Shown here: positions 26,487-34,839 of the stretch, one piece after another
Numbering within the stretch: the stretch's first letter is position 1
How the letters are laid out: every line of letters starts with the position of its first letter
Origin: Carnobacterium mobile DSM 4848
GTDB lineage: Bacteria; Bacillota; Bacilli; Lactobacillales; Carnobacteriaceae
Length of the DNA stretch: 64,000 bases
Reading direction: 5' to 3'
NCBI RefSeq assembly: GCF_000744825.1
Contig: NZ_JQMR01000001.1
Span: 124,001-188,000, forward strand
Notes under the pieces: model-generated
Told to the model about the DNA's origin: nothing
What the model saw: only the letters and a program-made list of their open reading frames with translations
Database searches by the model: none
Made by a program: the position numbers and the translations under genes

Positions 26487-26629
26487 AAGTTGTGGAATAG
26501 ACTCATTCTTCTTACCAACACTAAAAATAATAGAACCTTTTAATCGCAAGACAAATCGTTTTCCAATAGTGAGTTCTGTAAGGTAAACTGAAGCTATATG
26601 TAACTATAAGAGGATGAGGAGGAAATGAC

Positions 26630-27892
26630 ATGCTGACAGGATTAGAGAAACATGTACTGCCATTTTTTTTGAAAGTTGGAGAAAACAAAATTTTAGTAGC
26701 TATTCGGAACGGTTTAACATTGACGATTCCTTTTACGATCGTGGGCAGTTTTTTTCTGATTATCGGCAACTTGCCGATCAAAGCTTGGACAGATTTTATT
26801 GCTCCGATTGCCGGAAAATTAAATGCTCCAGTTGCCATTACATTTGGCTTGTTGGGATTGATTTCTGCTATTGGAATTGGCTATAATATGGCGCTGGAAT
26901 TCGGTGTTGATCCGATATCGAATACGATCATTACCACTATTGCTTTTTTACTGGCGACGCTGACCGATGACTTTGCGATCAATACAGCATTACTCGATGC
27001 TACAGGAATGTTTACAGCCATTATAGTCGCTATTTTTACCACATTTATTTATAGGTTCTTTACAGTTAAAAACATCACGATTAAAATGCCGTCAGGAGTT
27101 CCGCCGTCTGTTGCCCGTTCTTTTGCTAGTCTGCTGCCGGCAGGGGCAGTGATCGTATTTGTCTGGATTTTTCACGTTTTATTAGGAATTCATTTAAACG
27201 AAATTCTGCAGTTGGTATTTCAACCGCTCGTCTTTGGTTTAAGTACGTTGCCAGGCTTGATGGTCTATACTTTACTAGCCTGTTTTTTATGGAGTTGCGG
27301 TATCCATGGACCAAATGTTTTAGCGGGTATTGCTACACCGATTTTTTTAAGTTATTTAGCTGCAAATACAGCTGCCTTTCAAAATGGCCAGCCCATTCCC
27401 TATGAAGTAGCGGATGGTTTTTGGATATTGTTTATGAGTATTGGCGGATCTGGCGGCACAATGGGTTTAGTGCTGGCTATGTTGCGTTCAAAAAGTAAAA
27501 TGTACAAATCGCTTGGAAAAATGTCTTTTCCCTCAGCCATTTTTTGCATCAATGAACCGGTTATTTTTGGTTTTCCCATTGTAATGAATCCGATTATGAT
27601 GATCCCTTTTATTGCTACTCCTATGATTTTAGGAGCTAGTAGTTACCTATTAATGAAAGCCGGTATCATTGGAAAAATTGTTTTTCTTGTTCCATGGACG
27701 ATTCCGCCTGTTATCGGGCCTTACTTAGCGACGAATGGCAATATACCCGCTGCTATTTGGTCTGTTTTCACGATTCTTATTTCTTATCTGATTTATCTGC
27801 CGTTTTTCAAAATAGTTGAAAAAAGACAATTGCTGATCGAAGCAAGAGAAAATGACAAACAAGCTGATACGGCTTTGTATACAGAATCTTAA
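26630..27892 (+). CDS. celB: PTS cellobiose/lichenan-type EIIC (CelB-like)
   Basis: This 420-residue membrane permease of the Lac/Cel PTS family has about ten membrane segments and typical stretches VGENKILVAIRNGLTLTIPF at the start, WSCGIHGPNVLAGI near residue 223 and FCINEPVIFGFPIVMNP near 306-322, which contains the substrate-binding Glu-Pro loop. It should import a beta-glucoside or related disaccharide as its phosphate. EIIA and EIIB partners are not encoded nearby, so it would need them from elsewhere. The start ATG follows GATGAGGAGG. A weak promoter TTCCAA-17-TAAACT may lie just upstream. No clear terminator follows; a repeat element occupies the next gap. Confidence 0.88.
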   Translation: MLTGLEKHVLPFFLKVGENKILVAIRNGLTLTIPFTIVGSFFLIIGNLPIKAWTDFIAPIAGKLNAPVAITFGLLGLISAIGIGYNMALEFGVDPISNTIITTIAFLLATLTDDFAINTALLDATGMFTAIIVAIFTTFIYRFFTVKNITIKMPSGVPPSVARSFASLLPAGAVIVFVWIFHVLLGIHLNEILQLVFQPLVFGLSTLPGLMVYTLLACFLWSCGIHGPNVLAGIATPIFLSYLAANTAAFQNGQPIPYEVADGFWILFMSIGGSGGTMGLVLAMLRSKSKMYKSLGKMSFPSAIFCINEPVIFGFPIVMNPIMMIPFIATPMILGASSYLLMKAGIIGKIVFLVPWTIPPVIGPYLATNGNIPAAIWSVFTILISYLIYLPFFKIVEKRQLLIEARENDKQADTALYTES

Positions 27893-27969
27893 AAAGCACA
27901 CAAGCCAGTCTGAAACATAAAAGAGCAGGTGGTTATTTAATTGAGTAGGGTATTATAAGTTTTTCTGCA

Positions 27970-28070
27970 TTCAATGTCTAGCGTTCAAGCCCTGACCTCT
28001 CGTAAAAAAGATGACTACTTCCCACTGCGCAGTATGCTCATTCAGGGTCGTACTCCCTATTTTTACAGAG
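27970..28070 (-). repeat. Intergenic repeat element, copy 2
   Basis: The reverse complement of this stretch aligns over about 95 bp to 5111-5210, sharing GAATGAGCATACTGCGCA, AAAATAG, AGTAC, CGAGAG and GGCTTGAAC-GCTAGACAT with small indels. Its left edge (TAAGTTTTTCTGCAT to GTCTAGC) also matches the sequence just before the degenerate 52-bp repeats near 20158-20184. It fills the gap between celB and the LacI gene. Confidence 0.75.
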
Positions 28071-28123
28071 GTCAAGGCGGGCTTGTTCGCTTTTCTTGTT
28101 TGTTTTAATCAACATATTTTTTT

Positions 28124-28161
28124 GAAAGAGATTGTATTTAGCAGAAAGAGATTGTAGTATA
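28124..28161 (+). promoter_or_regulatory. Promoter with direct repeat upstream of the LacI-type gene
   Basis: TTGTAT at 28132-28137 and TAGTAT at 28155-28160 are 17 bases apart. The 13-base sequence GAAAGAGATTGTA occurs twice, at 28124 and 28144, exactly 20 bases apart, overlapping both promoter boxes, so a regulator could bind two sites on one face of the helix. Confidence 0.5.
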
Positions 28162-28194
28162 GAGAAAAGATGCAAAAAGAAAAGAGGTGGAAAA

Positions 28195-29169
28195 ATGTCA
28201 ACGCCAACAATGAAAGATGTTGCTGCTTTAGCAAAAGTTGGAGTGGGAACAGTTTCAAGAGTTGTTAATAATAAAGGTGCTGTGAAAGAAAGCACACGAA
28301 GAAAAGTAGAAAATGCGATTAAAGAATTAAATTACCAGCCAAATGAATATGCACGCGGCTTAAAAACGAATCAGACCAATACAGTTGCTTTAATTTTACC
28401 TACTATTTGGCATCCGTTTTTTTCTGAATTTGCTTATTATGTAGAAGCAGAATTGGAAAATCGGGGTTATAAGTTGTTGCTTTGTAATTCAGAAGATAAT
28501 TATGAAAAAGAATTAGAATATATCCAAATGGTGCAGCAAAATAAAGTGGATGGCATTATTGGAATAACATATAGTGATCTAGACAAATATGTTTCAGCTA
28601 ATCTTCCGTTTGTTAGCATTGATCGCCATTTTACAGAGGATGTCGTTTACGTAACAGCTGATAACGAAGCAGCAGGACGTCTTGCTGTAGAAAATTTAAT
28701 TGAAAAAGGCTGTACTACGCTTGCTTATATAGGTGGTTTTTCTAAAATACCGAATGAAACTCGAAACAGACAGAAATATTTTTCAAAAGAAGCGGATAAA
28801 CGCAACGTTAAGAATTACAGTTTAGAAATGCCAGAACCCGTTCATGCATTAAAAAAAGAAGTGATGGCTTTTATTAGAGAACACCCAGCAATTGATGGCA
28901 TTTTTACGATTAACGATTTTATGGCTTTAGATGTCATTGACATTTTAGCTGAAATGGGAAAAAAAGTTCCAGAAGATATTCAAGTTATTGGATGTGATGG
29001 CATAAAATTAGGAATGCATCGGCCTTTAATCGTTTCTACTATTCAACAACCAGTTGAAGAAATGGCTATCTGTTCCGTACAATCTTTAATGAAGATTATT
29101 AAGCAAGAACCGGTTGAATCACGTATTGTTTTACCAGTAAAATACATTGATGGAAAAACTACAAAATAA
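28195..29169 (+). CDS. LacI-family transcriptional regulator of the sucrose/fructan locus
   Basis: The 324-residue repressor has an N-terminal LacI helix-turn-helix (TMKDVAALAKVGVGTVSRVV, then the hinge helix with NEYARGLK) and a periplasmic-binding-protein-like effector domain (residues about 60-324). It is encoded directly upstream of an ABC importer and GH32 hydrolase. The order regulator, two permeases, binding protein, GH32 is that of the pneumococcal sucrose locus susR-susT1-susT2-susX-susH. Operators in the following gap have the symmetric core GAAACGTTTC typical of LacI-family repressors. I chose ATG 28195 because AGAGGTGG precedes it; an in-frame upstream start at 28132 lies within the promoter. 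Confidence 0.9.
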   Translation: MSTPTMKDVAALAKVGVGTVSRVVNNKGAVKESTRRKVENAIKELNYQPNEYARGLKTNQTNTVALILPTIWHPFFSEFAYYVEAELENRGYKLLLCNSEDNYEKELEYIQMVQQNKVDGIIGITYSDLDKYVSANLPFVSIDRHFTEDVVYVTADNEAAGRLAVENLIEKGCTTLAYIGGFSKIPNETRNRQKYFSKEADKRNVKNYSLEMPEPVHALKKEVMAFIREHPAIDGIFTINDFMALDVIDILAEMGKKVPEDIQVIGCDGIKLGMHRPLIVSTIQQPVEEMAICSVQSLMKIIKQEPVESRIVLPVKYIDGKTTK

Positions 29170-29172
29170 TTA

Positions 29173-29201
29173 TTGACAGAAAACGCTTACTGTGTTAATT
29201 T
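29173..29201 (+). promoter_or_regulatory. Promoter of the sugar ABC/GH32 operon with internal cre-like site
   Basis: TTGACA at 29173-29178 and TAATTT at 29196-29201 are 17 bases apart. The spacer holds GAAAACGCTTAC, which fits the core of a CcpA site, so catabolite repression by blocking the promoter is likely. Confidence 0.65.
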
Positions 29202-29243
29202 TAAATCAATAAAAGTTTAGAAAAACTATTTTTTTAAAAAGGA

Positions 29244-29259
29244 TTGGAAACGTTTCAAA
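29244..29259 (+). promoter_or_regulatory. LacI/CcpA-type operator 1
   Basis: TTGGAAACGTTTCAAA is a palindrome with the central CG typical of LacI-family operators; it also fits the cre pattern. Confidence 0.75.
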
Positions 29260-29297
29260 AAATAAATGCAGTTTCTGCTTTTATTTTTTACTACCTA

Positions 29298-29313
29298 TTT
29301 GAAACGTTTCCAA
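29298..29313 (+). promoter_or_regulatory. LacI/CcpA-type operator 2
   Basis: TTTGAAACGTTTCCAA is the reverse complement of operator 1 apart from one edge base. Centre-to-centre distance to operator 1 is 54 bases. Confidence 0.75.
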
Positions 29314-29330
29314 TTATTAATAAAAGATTT

Positions 29331-29346
29331 TTGGAAACGTTTCTAA
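29331..29346 (+). promoter_or_regulatory. LacI/CcpA-type operator 3
   Basis: TTGGAAACGTTTCTAA lies 33 bases after operator 2 and ends about 20 bases before the first start codon of the operon, so it is within the transcript. Confidence 0.7.
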
Positions 29347-29367
29347 AATAAATAAGGAGGGGTTTAC

Positions 29368-30321
29368 TTGGAGGAAACAATTGCAAAAACGGCTGCAATA
29401 AAAATAGAAAGGAAAAAGAAGAAAAGCAAATGGAGTTATATCAAAAAGAATAAGAGTTTATACATCTTATTGATTCCAGGATTAGTTTTGACATTGGTAT
29501 TTAAGTATTTTCCGATGTATGGGACATTATTAGCCTTTAAAGATTACAATCCAATGAAGGGAATTATGGGCAGTGCTTGGGTAGGAATGAGCCACTTTGA
29601 AAGTTTTATCCATTCGCCAAATTTTAGTGTTTTATTGTGGAATACAGTAAAGCTAAGTGCATATGGATTAATATTAGGATTTTTACCGCCTATTATCTTA
29701 GCTTTAGCTTTAAACCAATTAATGAATAAGAAAATGAAGAAAAGAATCCAATTGATTTTATACGCACCAAATTTTATTTCTGGTGTAGTGATTGTTGGGA
29801 TGATCTTTATTTTTCTATCTGCCAGCGGACCAATTAACCAAATTATCGGTAGTTTAACTGGTAAGAGCTTCATGTTTATGAGCAATCCAGATTACTTCAG
29901 AAGCATTTATATTCTTTCTGGAATTTGGCAAGGGATGGGATGGTCATCCATTTTATATACAGCTACTTTAGCTAATGTAAGTCCAGATTTAATTGATGCA
30001 GCTACTATTGATGGAGCGAATATTTTCCAAAAAATTAAGAATATTGATTTGCCGGCTTTGAAACCTGTTATGGTAATCACTTTTATTCTAGCAGCTGGAA
30101 ATATTATGAACGTGGGTTACGAAAAAGCGTTTTTAATGCAGACCTCAATGAATTTGCCGGCTTCAGAAATTATTTCTACTTATGTCTATAAAGTCGGGCT
30201 GCAATCAGGTGATTATGCCTATTCTACAGCAGTAGGGCTCTTTAACTCAGTGATCAATATTATTTTACTTTTTGCAGTAAACAATATCGTTAAACACATT
30301 AACGATGGGAATGGTTTATAG
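29368..30321 (+). CDS. Sugar ABC transporter permease, LplB-like (SusT1-like)
   Basis: This 317-residue membrane protein belongs to the CUT1/LplB branch of carbohydrate permeases with six membrane segments. The coupling motif EAA-like loop is seen as DLIDAATIDGANIFQKIKNIDLPAL (core IDAATIDGANIFQKIKNI) near residues 210-235. A Lys-rich cytoplasmic N-terminus precedes the first segment (YILLIPGLVLTLVFKYFPMY). The start is TTG at 29368, six bases after AAGGAGGGG; no ATG or GTG fits better. It is the first gene of the importer operon and is likely to carry sucrose or fructo-oligosaccharides, judged from the GH32 gene. The ATPase is not encoded here and is probably a shared MsmK-type protein. Confidence 0.87.
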   Translation: MEETIAKTAAIKIERKKKKSKWSYIKKNKSLYILLIPGLVLTLVFKYFPMYGTLLAFKDYNPMKGIMGSAWVGMSHFESFIHSPNFSVLLWNTVKLSAYGLILGFLPPIILALALNQLMNKKMKKRIQLILYAPNFISGVVIVGMIFIFLSASGPINQIIGSLTGKSFMFMSNPDYFRSIYILSGIWQGMGWSSILYTATLANVSPDLIDAATIDGANIFQKIKNIDLPALKPVMVITFILAAGNIMNVGYEKAFLMQTSMNLPASEIISTYVYKVGLQSGDYAYSTAVGLFNSVINIILLFAVNNIVKHINDGNGL

Positions 30322-30333
30322 GAGGTAAACGAA

Positions 30334-31215
30334 ATGATGAATTTTACTAGTTTTGACAAAAGAATGTTAGTCATTAACCGAATAATCATCGCCTTTCTGG
30401 TGTTGATTACTGTAGTTCCTTTAGGATATGTTTTGATCGCTTCTTTTATGGATCCCGCTGTATTGCTGGCAAAAGGAATTAGTTTTAATCCAAAAGATTG
30501 GACATTGACAGGTTATCAAAAAGTATTTCAAGATGATTCCATTATTCGAGGTTTTATCAATTCTTTATTTTATTCATTTGCATTCAGTGTAATTACTGTT
30601 TTTATTACCATGATTACTGCCTACCCCTTAGCAAAAAAAGATTTAGTTGGGAAAGGGCCTATTATGACATTTTTCTTAGTCACAATGTTTTTTGGCGGAG
30701 GGTTAGTTCCTACGTATTTGCTGATCAAAAATTTAAATATGTTAAATACGGTTTGGGCCATTATCATACCGGGTGCAGTAAATGTCTGGAATATTATTCT
30801 CGCTCGAACCTATTATCAGGGATTACCGGATGAATTAACTGAAGCAGCCATTATCGATGGAGCTAATGATATTCAAATACTATTTAAAATTATGATGCCA
30901 TTAGCGAAGCCCATTATGTTTGTACTGTTTCTATATGCTTTTGTAGGGCAGTGGAATTCTTACTTTGAAGCTATGATTTATATTAAAGACCCTAAATTAG
31001 AACCACTCCAACTCGCTTTGCGTAAGATATTGATTCAAAATCAACCTTCGCAAGATATGGTGGGTTCACAAACAGAAATGGCTGAATTGAAACGAATCGC
31101 AGAGTTGATCAAATATGCCACTATTGTGATTTCTAGTCTCCCGTTGTTAGTGATGTATCCATTCTTCCAAAAATATTTTGATAAAGGAATCTTAGTGGGT
31201 TCAGTGAAAGGATAA
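30334..31215 (+). CDS. Sugar ABC transporter permease, LplC/YtcP-like (SusT2-like)
   Basis: The second permease of the importer has 293 residues and six membrane segments. Typical parts are VPLGYVLIASFMDPAVLLAKG after the first segment (core LIASFMDPAVLLAKG), FFGGGLVPTYLLIKNLNML, the coupling loop ELTEAAIIDGANDIQILFKI, and the end PFFQKYFDKGILVGSVKG, which is a hallmark of LplC-type permeases. It starts 12 bases after the first permease with AGGAGGTAAACG upstream. Confidence 0.88.
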   Translation: MMNFTSFDKRMLVINRIIIAFLVLITVVPLGYVLIASFMDPAVLLAKGISFNPKDWTLTGYQKVFQDDSIIRGFINSLFYSFAFSVITVFITMITAYPLAKKDLVGKGPIMTFFLVTMFFGGGLVPTYLLIKNLNMLNTVWAIIIPGAVNVWNIILARTYYQGLPDELTEAAIIDGANDIQILFKIMMPLAKPIMFVLFLYAFVGQWNSYFEAMIYIKDPKLEPLQLALRKILIQNQPSQDMVGSQTEMAELKRIAELIKYATIVISSLPLLVMYPFFQKYFDKGILVGSVKG

Positions 31216-31243
31216 AAAAATAAAGAGTAGGAGAGAAAACAAA

Positions 31244-32863
31244 ATGACAATAAGAAAAATGATAGGGACTATTTTAATTTCTAGTACGGCTTTATTAACT
31301 TTAACAGCTTGTGGAAACGGCAGCGGAAAAGCGGCAACAAAAGATTTAGGATTAGAAAATATTGAGTTTCCTTTGAAAGAGGAAGCAAGCTTAAAATTCA
31401 TGACACAAAGTTCGCCAATTTCGCCCCAAGATCCAAATGAAAAGCTGATTTTCAAACGACTGGAAAAAGATACAGGTGTGCATATTGACTGGACGAATTA
31501 CCAAGCAGATTTTGGAGAAAAACGCAATTTAGATATTTCAAGTGGAGATTTACCAGATGCTATTTTTAATGCTGCAGCTGGAGATTACGATTTATTAAGT
31601 TGGGCAAAAAATGACATTATTGTTCCTGTAGATGAACTGGTTGATCAATATATGCCAAACTTAAAAAAAATCTATGAAGAGCATCCTGAATACAAAGAGT
31701 TGTCTACCGCTCCTGATGGGAAAATGTATTCTTTTCCTTGGATTGAAGAATTAGGTGCAGGGAAAGAATCGATTCATACGGTGAGCGATATGGCGTGGAT
31801 CAACGTGGAGTGGTTAGATAATTTAGATTTAGAAATGCCGGAAACAACAAATGAATTAATGGAAGTGTTGGAAGCTTTCAAAACACAAGATCCTAATGGG
31901 AACGGAAAAGATGATGAAATTCCGCTTTCTTTTATTAATGGAGCAGGAAATGAAGATATGAAACTGTTGTTTGGAGCTTTTGGTATCGGTGATAATGATG
32001 ATCGTTTAGTTGTTGACAATGATGGGAAGCTAGATTTTACTGCCGATAATCCAGAGTACAAAGAAGCTGTAACATACTTTAACGAAATGCAAACGAAGGG
32101 ATTAATTGATAAAGAAGCTTTTGAACAAGACTGGAATACATTCTTGGCTAAAGGAAAAGACGAACGCTATGGCGTGTATTTTTCTTGGGATAAAGGCAAC
32201 ATCACTGGCATGAATGATAAATACGATGTTTTACCTGTTTTAGCTGGACCAACAGGCGAAAAACATGTTGCCAGAACAAATGGTATGGGCTTTAGCCGGG
32301 ATCGGTTTGTTATTACTAGTGCTAATGAGAACTTAGAATTAACAGCTAAATGGGTCGATAAAATGTATGAACCGCTTCAATCTGTCCAAAACAACTGGGG
32401 AACGTATGGAGATGAAGAGCAGCAAAATATTTTTGAATTTGATAAAGAAAACAAAATGTTAAAACATTTGCCATTAGAGGGAACCGCTCCTGGCGAACTG
32501 CGTCAAAAAACTGAAGCTGCAGGTCCGTTAGCTGTTTTAGATGAATACTACGGCACTGTAACCACAATGCCGGAAGATGCTAAATGGCGTTTAGATTTAA
32601 TGAAAGAAACTTATTTACCGTATGTTAACAATGACAATATCTTCCCGCGTGTTTTCTTATCACAAGAAGATACTGACCGAATCAGTAAAATTGATGCCGA
32701 TATGCAAGATTACATTTACCGCAAACGGGCAGAATGGATTACGAACGGTAAAATAGATGACGATTGGGATGACTATTTAGCGGAATTAGAACGTATGGGC
32801 TTAACGGAATGGTTAGACATTAAACAAAAAGGATATGACGAGTTTACTAAAAAACAATCATAA
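31244..32863 (+). CDS. Sugar-binding lipoprotein, LplA-like (SusX-like)
   Basis: This 539-residue extracellular receptor of the importer has a lipoprotein signal (ALLTLTACGNGSG, acylated Cys at residue 23) and the LplA/family-1 binding fold. Seen features include FMTQSSPISPQDPNEKLIFK near the start and an EF-like acidic loop DPNGNGKDDEIP near residues 215-226, a common calcium site in these large binding proteins. It follows the permeases with GTAGGAGAG before its ATG. Substrate is inferred from the adjoining GH32 enzyme: sucrose, kestose or short fructans. Confidence 0.88.
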   Translation: MTIRKMIGTILISSTALLTLTACGNGSGKAATKDLGLENIEFPLKEEASLKFMTQSSPISPQDPNEKLIFKRLEKDTGVHIDWTNYQADFGEKRNLDISSGDLPDAIFNAAAGDYDLLSWAKNDIIVPVDELVDQYMPNLKKIYEEHPEYKELSTAPDGKMYSFPWIEELGAGKESIHTVSDMAWINVEWLDNLDLEMPETTNELMEVLEAFKTQDPNGNGKDDEIPLSFINGAGNEDMKLLFGAFGIGDNDDRLVVDNDGKLDFTADNPEYKEAVTYFNEMQTKGLIDKEAFEQDWNTFLAKGKDERYGVYFSWDKGNITGMNDKYDVLPVLAGPTGEKHVARTNGMGFSRDRFVITSANENLELTAKWVDKMYEPLQSVQNNWGTYGDEEQQNIFEFDKENKMLKHLPLEGTAPGELRQKTEAAGPLAVLDEYYGTVTTMPEDAKWRLDLMKETYLPYVNNDNIFPRVFLSQEDTDRISKIDADMQDYIYRKRAEWITNGKIDDDWDDYLAELERMGLTEWLDIKQKGYDEFTKKQS

Positions 32864-32889
32864 TATGGATGAATAAGGAGATTTACTCA

Positions 32890-34389
32890 ATGAAAACTGC
32901 CAATTACACTTTAGAAAATGCAAATGAATTTATAAGACAAAAAGAAAAAGATGTTATCACGACATATAGTCCTGGTTATCATTTAACAGCGCCTGTAGGC
33001 TGGATCAATGATCCAAATGGATTTGTTTATTATGAAGGAGAATACCACTTATTTTATCAATATTATCCTTATAAAACCGTTTGGGGACCTATGCACTGGG
33101 GACATGCGAAGAGTAAAGATTTGGTTACATGGGAAAATCTGCCAGTAGCATTGTCGCCAGACCAGTACTATGATGAAGGTGGATGTTTTTCGGGGAGTGC
33201 TATCGAAAAAGACGGCAAATTATATTTGATGTACACTGGACACTTGCCACAATCAGACGAAGAACAATCTCGTCAAATTCAATGTATGGCTGTTTCAGAA
33301 GATGGTATCCATTTTGAAAAAATCAATCAAAATCCTGTATTGGATGAAAAGGATTTGCCGGATAACGCGCGTGTTCAAGATTTTAGAGATCCAAAAGTTT
33401 TTGAACGCAATGGCGTTTACTATAGTATCATCGCTTCGCAAACGAAAGAACTCACTGGACAAATTTTATTGTATCAGTCAACAGATTTAATTGAGTGGGA
33501 ATTTAAATCTATTTTACTAGAAGGTACAAAAGATCAAGGTATTATGTGGGAATGTCCTGATCTATTTGAATTAGATGGAAAAGATGTATTGATCACTTCG
33601 CCGATTCAAATTCCTAAATCAGGCAATGAATTTCACAACGTTAGTTCATGTGTTGCATTTATTGGTAAAGTTGATTGGGAAAAAGGAACATTTGAAGTTG
33701 AATCTATGGAAGAAATCGATCATGGACTGGATTTTTATGCTCCACAAACAACTATAGATGAACAAGGAAGACGAGTTATGGTAGCTTGGATGCAAATGTG
33801 GGGACGAAATATGCCAACACATACTGAAAACCATGGCTGGGTTGGAGCGATGACTTTGCCGCGCGAATTACGCATTAAAGATGGCAAATTGATCCAGCTG
33901 CCTATTTCTGAGATCGCTAATTATTATCAGAAGAGTGCTGAAATCAAAGAAGTTGTCTTAGTAGATGAAACAAAAGAATTTGAAGGAGTGGCAGGTAAAG
34001 TTGGTGTACTTGAACTAATTGTGGACCTTAAAGAAGCCACTCGTTTTAGAATCGAATTGCGTGCAAGTGCAACAGAACGGACCTTGCTAACTTATCACAC
34101 AGAAACGAATGAACTGGAATTCGATCGTTTCCAAAGTGGCATTCCTATTTCCGGTGAAGAAGCGGAACCTTTAAACAAACGGAAAGTTTTGTGTTCATTA
34201 GATGAAGGCAAATTAAAATTGAAGATCCTTTTAGATAACAGTTCTATTGAAACCTTTGTCAATGACGGAAAAGAAACAATCACATCAACCATTTACCCAT
34301 TATCGGATGAATCTGAAAAAATTTATCTGGAAGCAACAGGAAAAGTCAGAATTGATTCTTTAGACATGTATGATATTGATATGCTTTAG
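32890..34389 (+). CDS. GH32 beta-fructofuranosidase / sucrose hydrolase (cytosolic)
   Basis: This 499-residue glycoside hydrolase has all three GH32 catalytic motifs: the nucleophile Asp in GWINDPNGFVYY near residues 33-45, the transition-state stabiliser in FRDPKVF near 162-168, and the acid/base Glu in WECPDLF near 218-224. A C-terminal beta-sandwich domain follows (ending with LKILLDNSSIETFVNDGKET). There is no signal peptide, so it acts inside the cell on sugar imported by the ABC system, which is unphosphorylated; that argues for sucrose or fructo-oligosaccharide rather than sucrose 6-phosphate. I chose ATG 32890 since AAGGAG lies nine bases before it; the in-frame ATG at 32869 would put that site inside the gene. 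Confidence 0.92.
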   Translation: MKTANYTLENANEFIRQKEKDVITTYSPGYHLTAPVGWINDPNGFVYYEGEYHLFYQYYPYKTVWGPMHWGHAKSKDLVTWENLPVALSPDQYYDEGGCFSGSAIEKDGKLYLMYTGHLPQSDEEQSRQIQCMAVSEDGIHFEKINQNPVLDEKDLPDNARVQDFRDPKVFERNGVYYSIIASQTKELTGQILLYQSTDLIEWEFKSILLEGTKDQGIMWECPDLFELDGKDVLITSPIQIPKSGNEFHNVSSCVAFIGKVDWEKGTFEVESMEEIDHGLDFYAPQTTIDEQGRRVMVAWMQMWGRNMPTHTENHGWVGAMTLPRELRIKDGKLIQLPISEIANYYQKSAEIKEVVLVDETKEFEGVAGKVGVLELIVDLKEATRFRIELRASATERTLLTYHTETNELEFDRFQSGIPISGEEAEPLNKRKVLCSLDEGKLKLKILLDNSSIETFVNDGKETITSTIYPLSDESEKIYLEATGKVRIDSLDMYDIDML

Positions 34390-34460
34390 AGAAGTAGAGC
34401 AAGCAAGAAGTAATAGGATTTTATCAACATAAGTGAGACTGATAAATCAATGGCTAATGG

Positions 34461-34515
34461 AAATAGAAACAAATAAGAGACGCAACTCGTCGATTATTTG
34501 TTTCTATTTTTTATG
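34461..34515 (+). terminator. Terminator of the GH32 operon
   Basis: AAATAGAAACAAATAA pairs perfectly over 16 bp with TTATTTGTTTCTATTT around an 18-base loop; a T-rich run follows. The rest of the gap to 34839 has a TATAAT at 34742 without a clear -35 box and nothing else I recognise. Confidence 0.85.
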
Positions 34516-34839
34516 TTTTATGGAAGGATGAAATGTGAAAAAGAGATTACTTCAGTTTATTAACAATTTATTAAACAGGAGAGTATTACCGAAATAAAAG
34601 TAATCAGAATTGAGACTATTCTTCAATTAATAAGTAAAGAGTATATTTTTTAACCTTCTACACTAATGTGAAAACGATGGCAACAGAATGTTGTTTTTGA
34701 AAGAAAGAAACAGTCTTAATGTAAACTTAGGGTTTCTTTAGTATAATTAGAAATACAATATAATTACTTTCAATTGAAGCTTTTTCGAGCATTCAGTCAT
34801 TTTGATTCTATAAGAAGAGAAAGAAAGAAGGTGTAGAAA

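Noticed and set aside
26208-26500. Two small plus-strand open frames (64 and 80 codons) over the structured element
   Set aside because: Neither has a ribosome binding site, they overlap in different frames, and the sequence is explained by nested base pairing.
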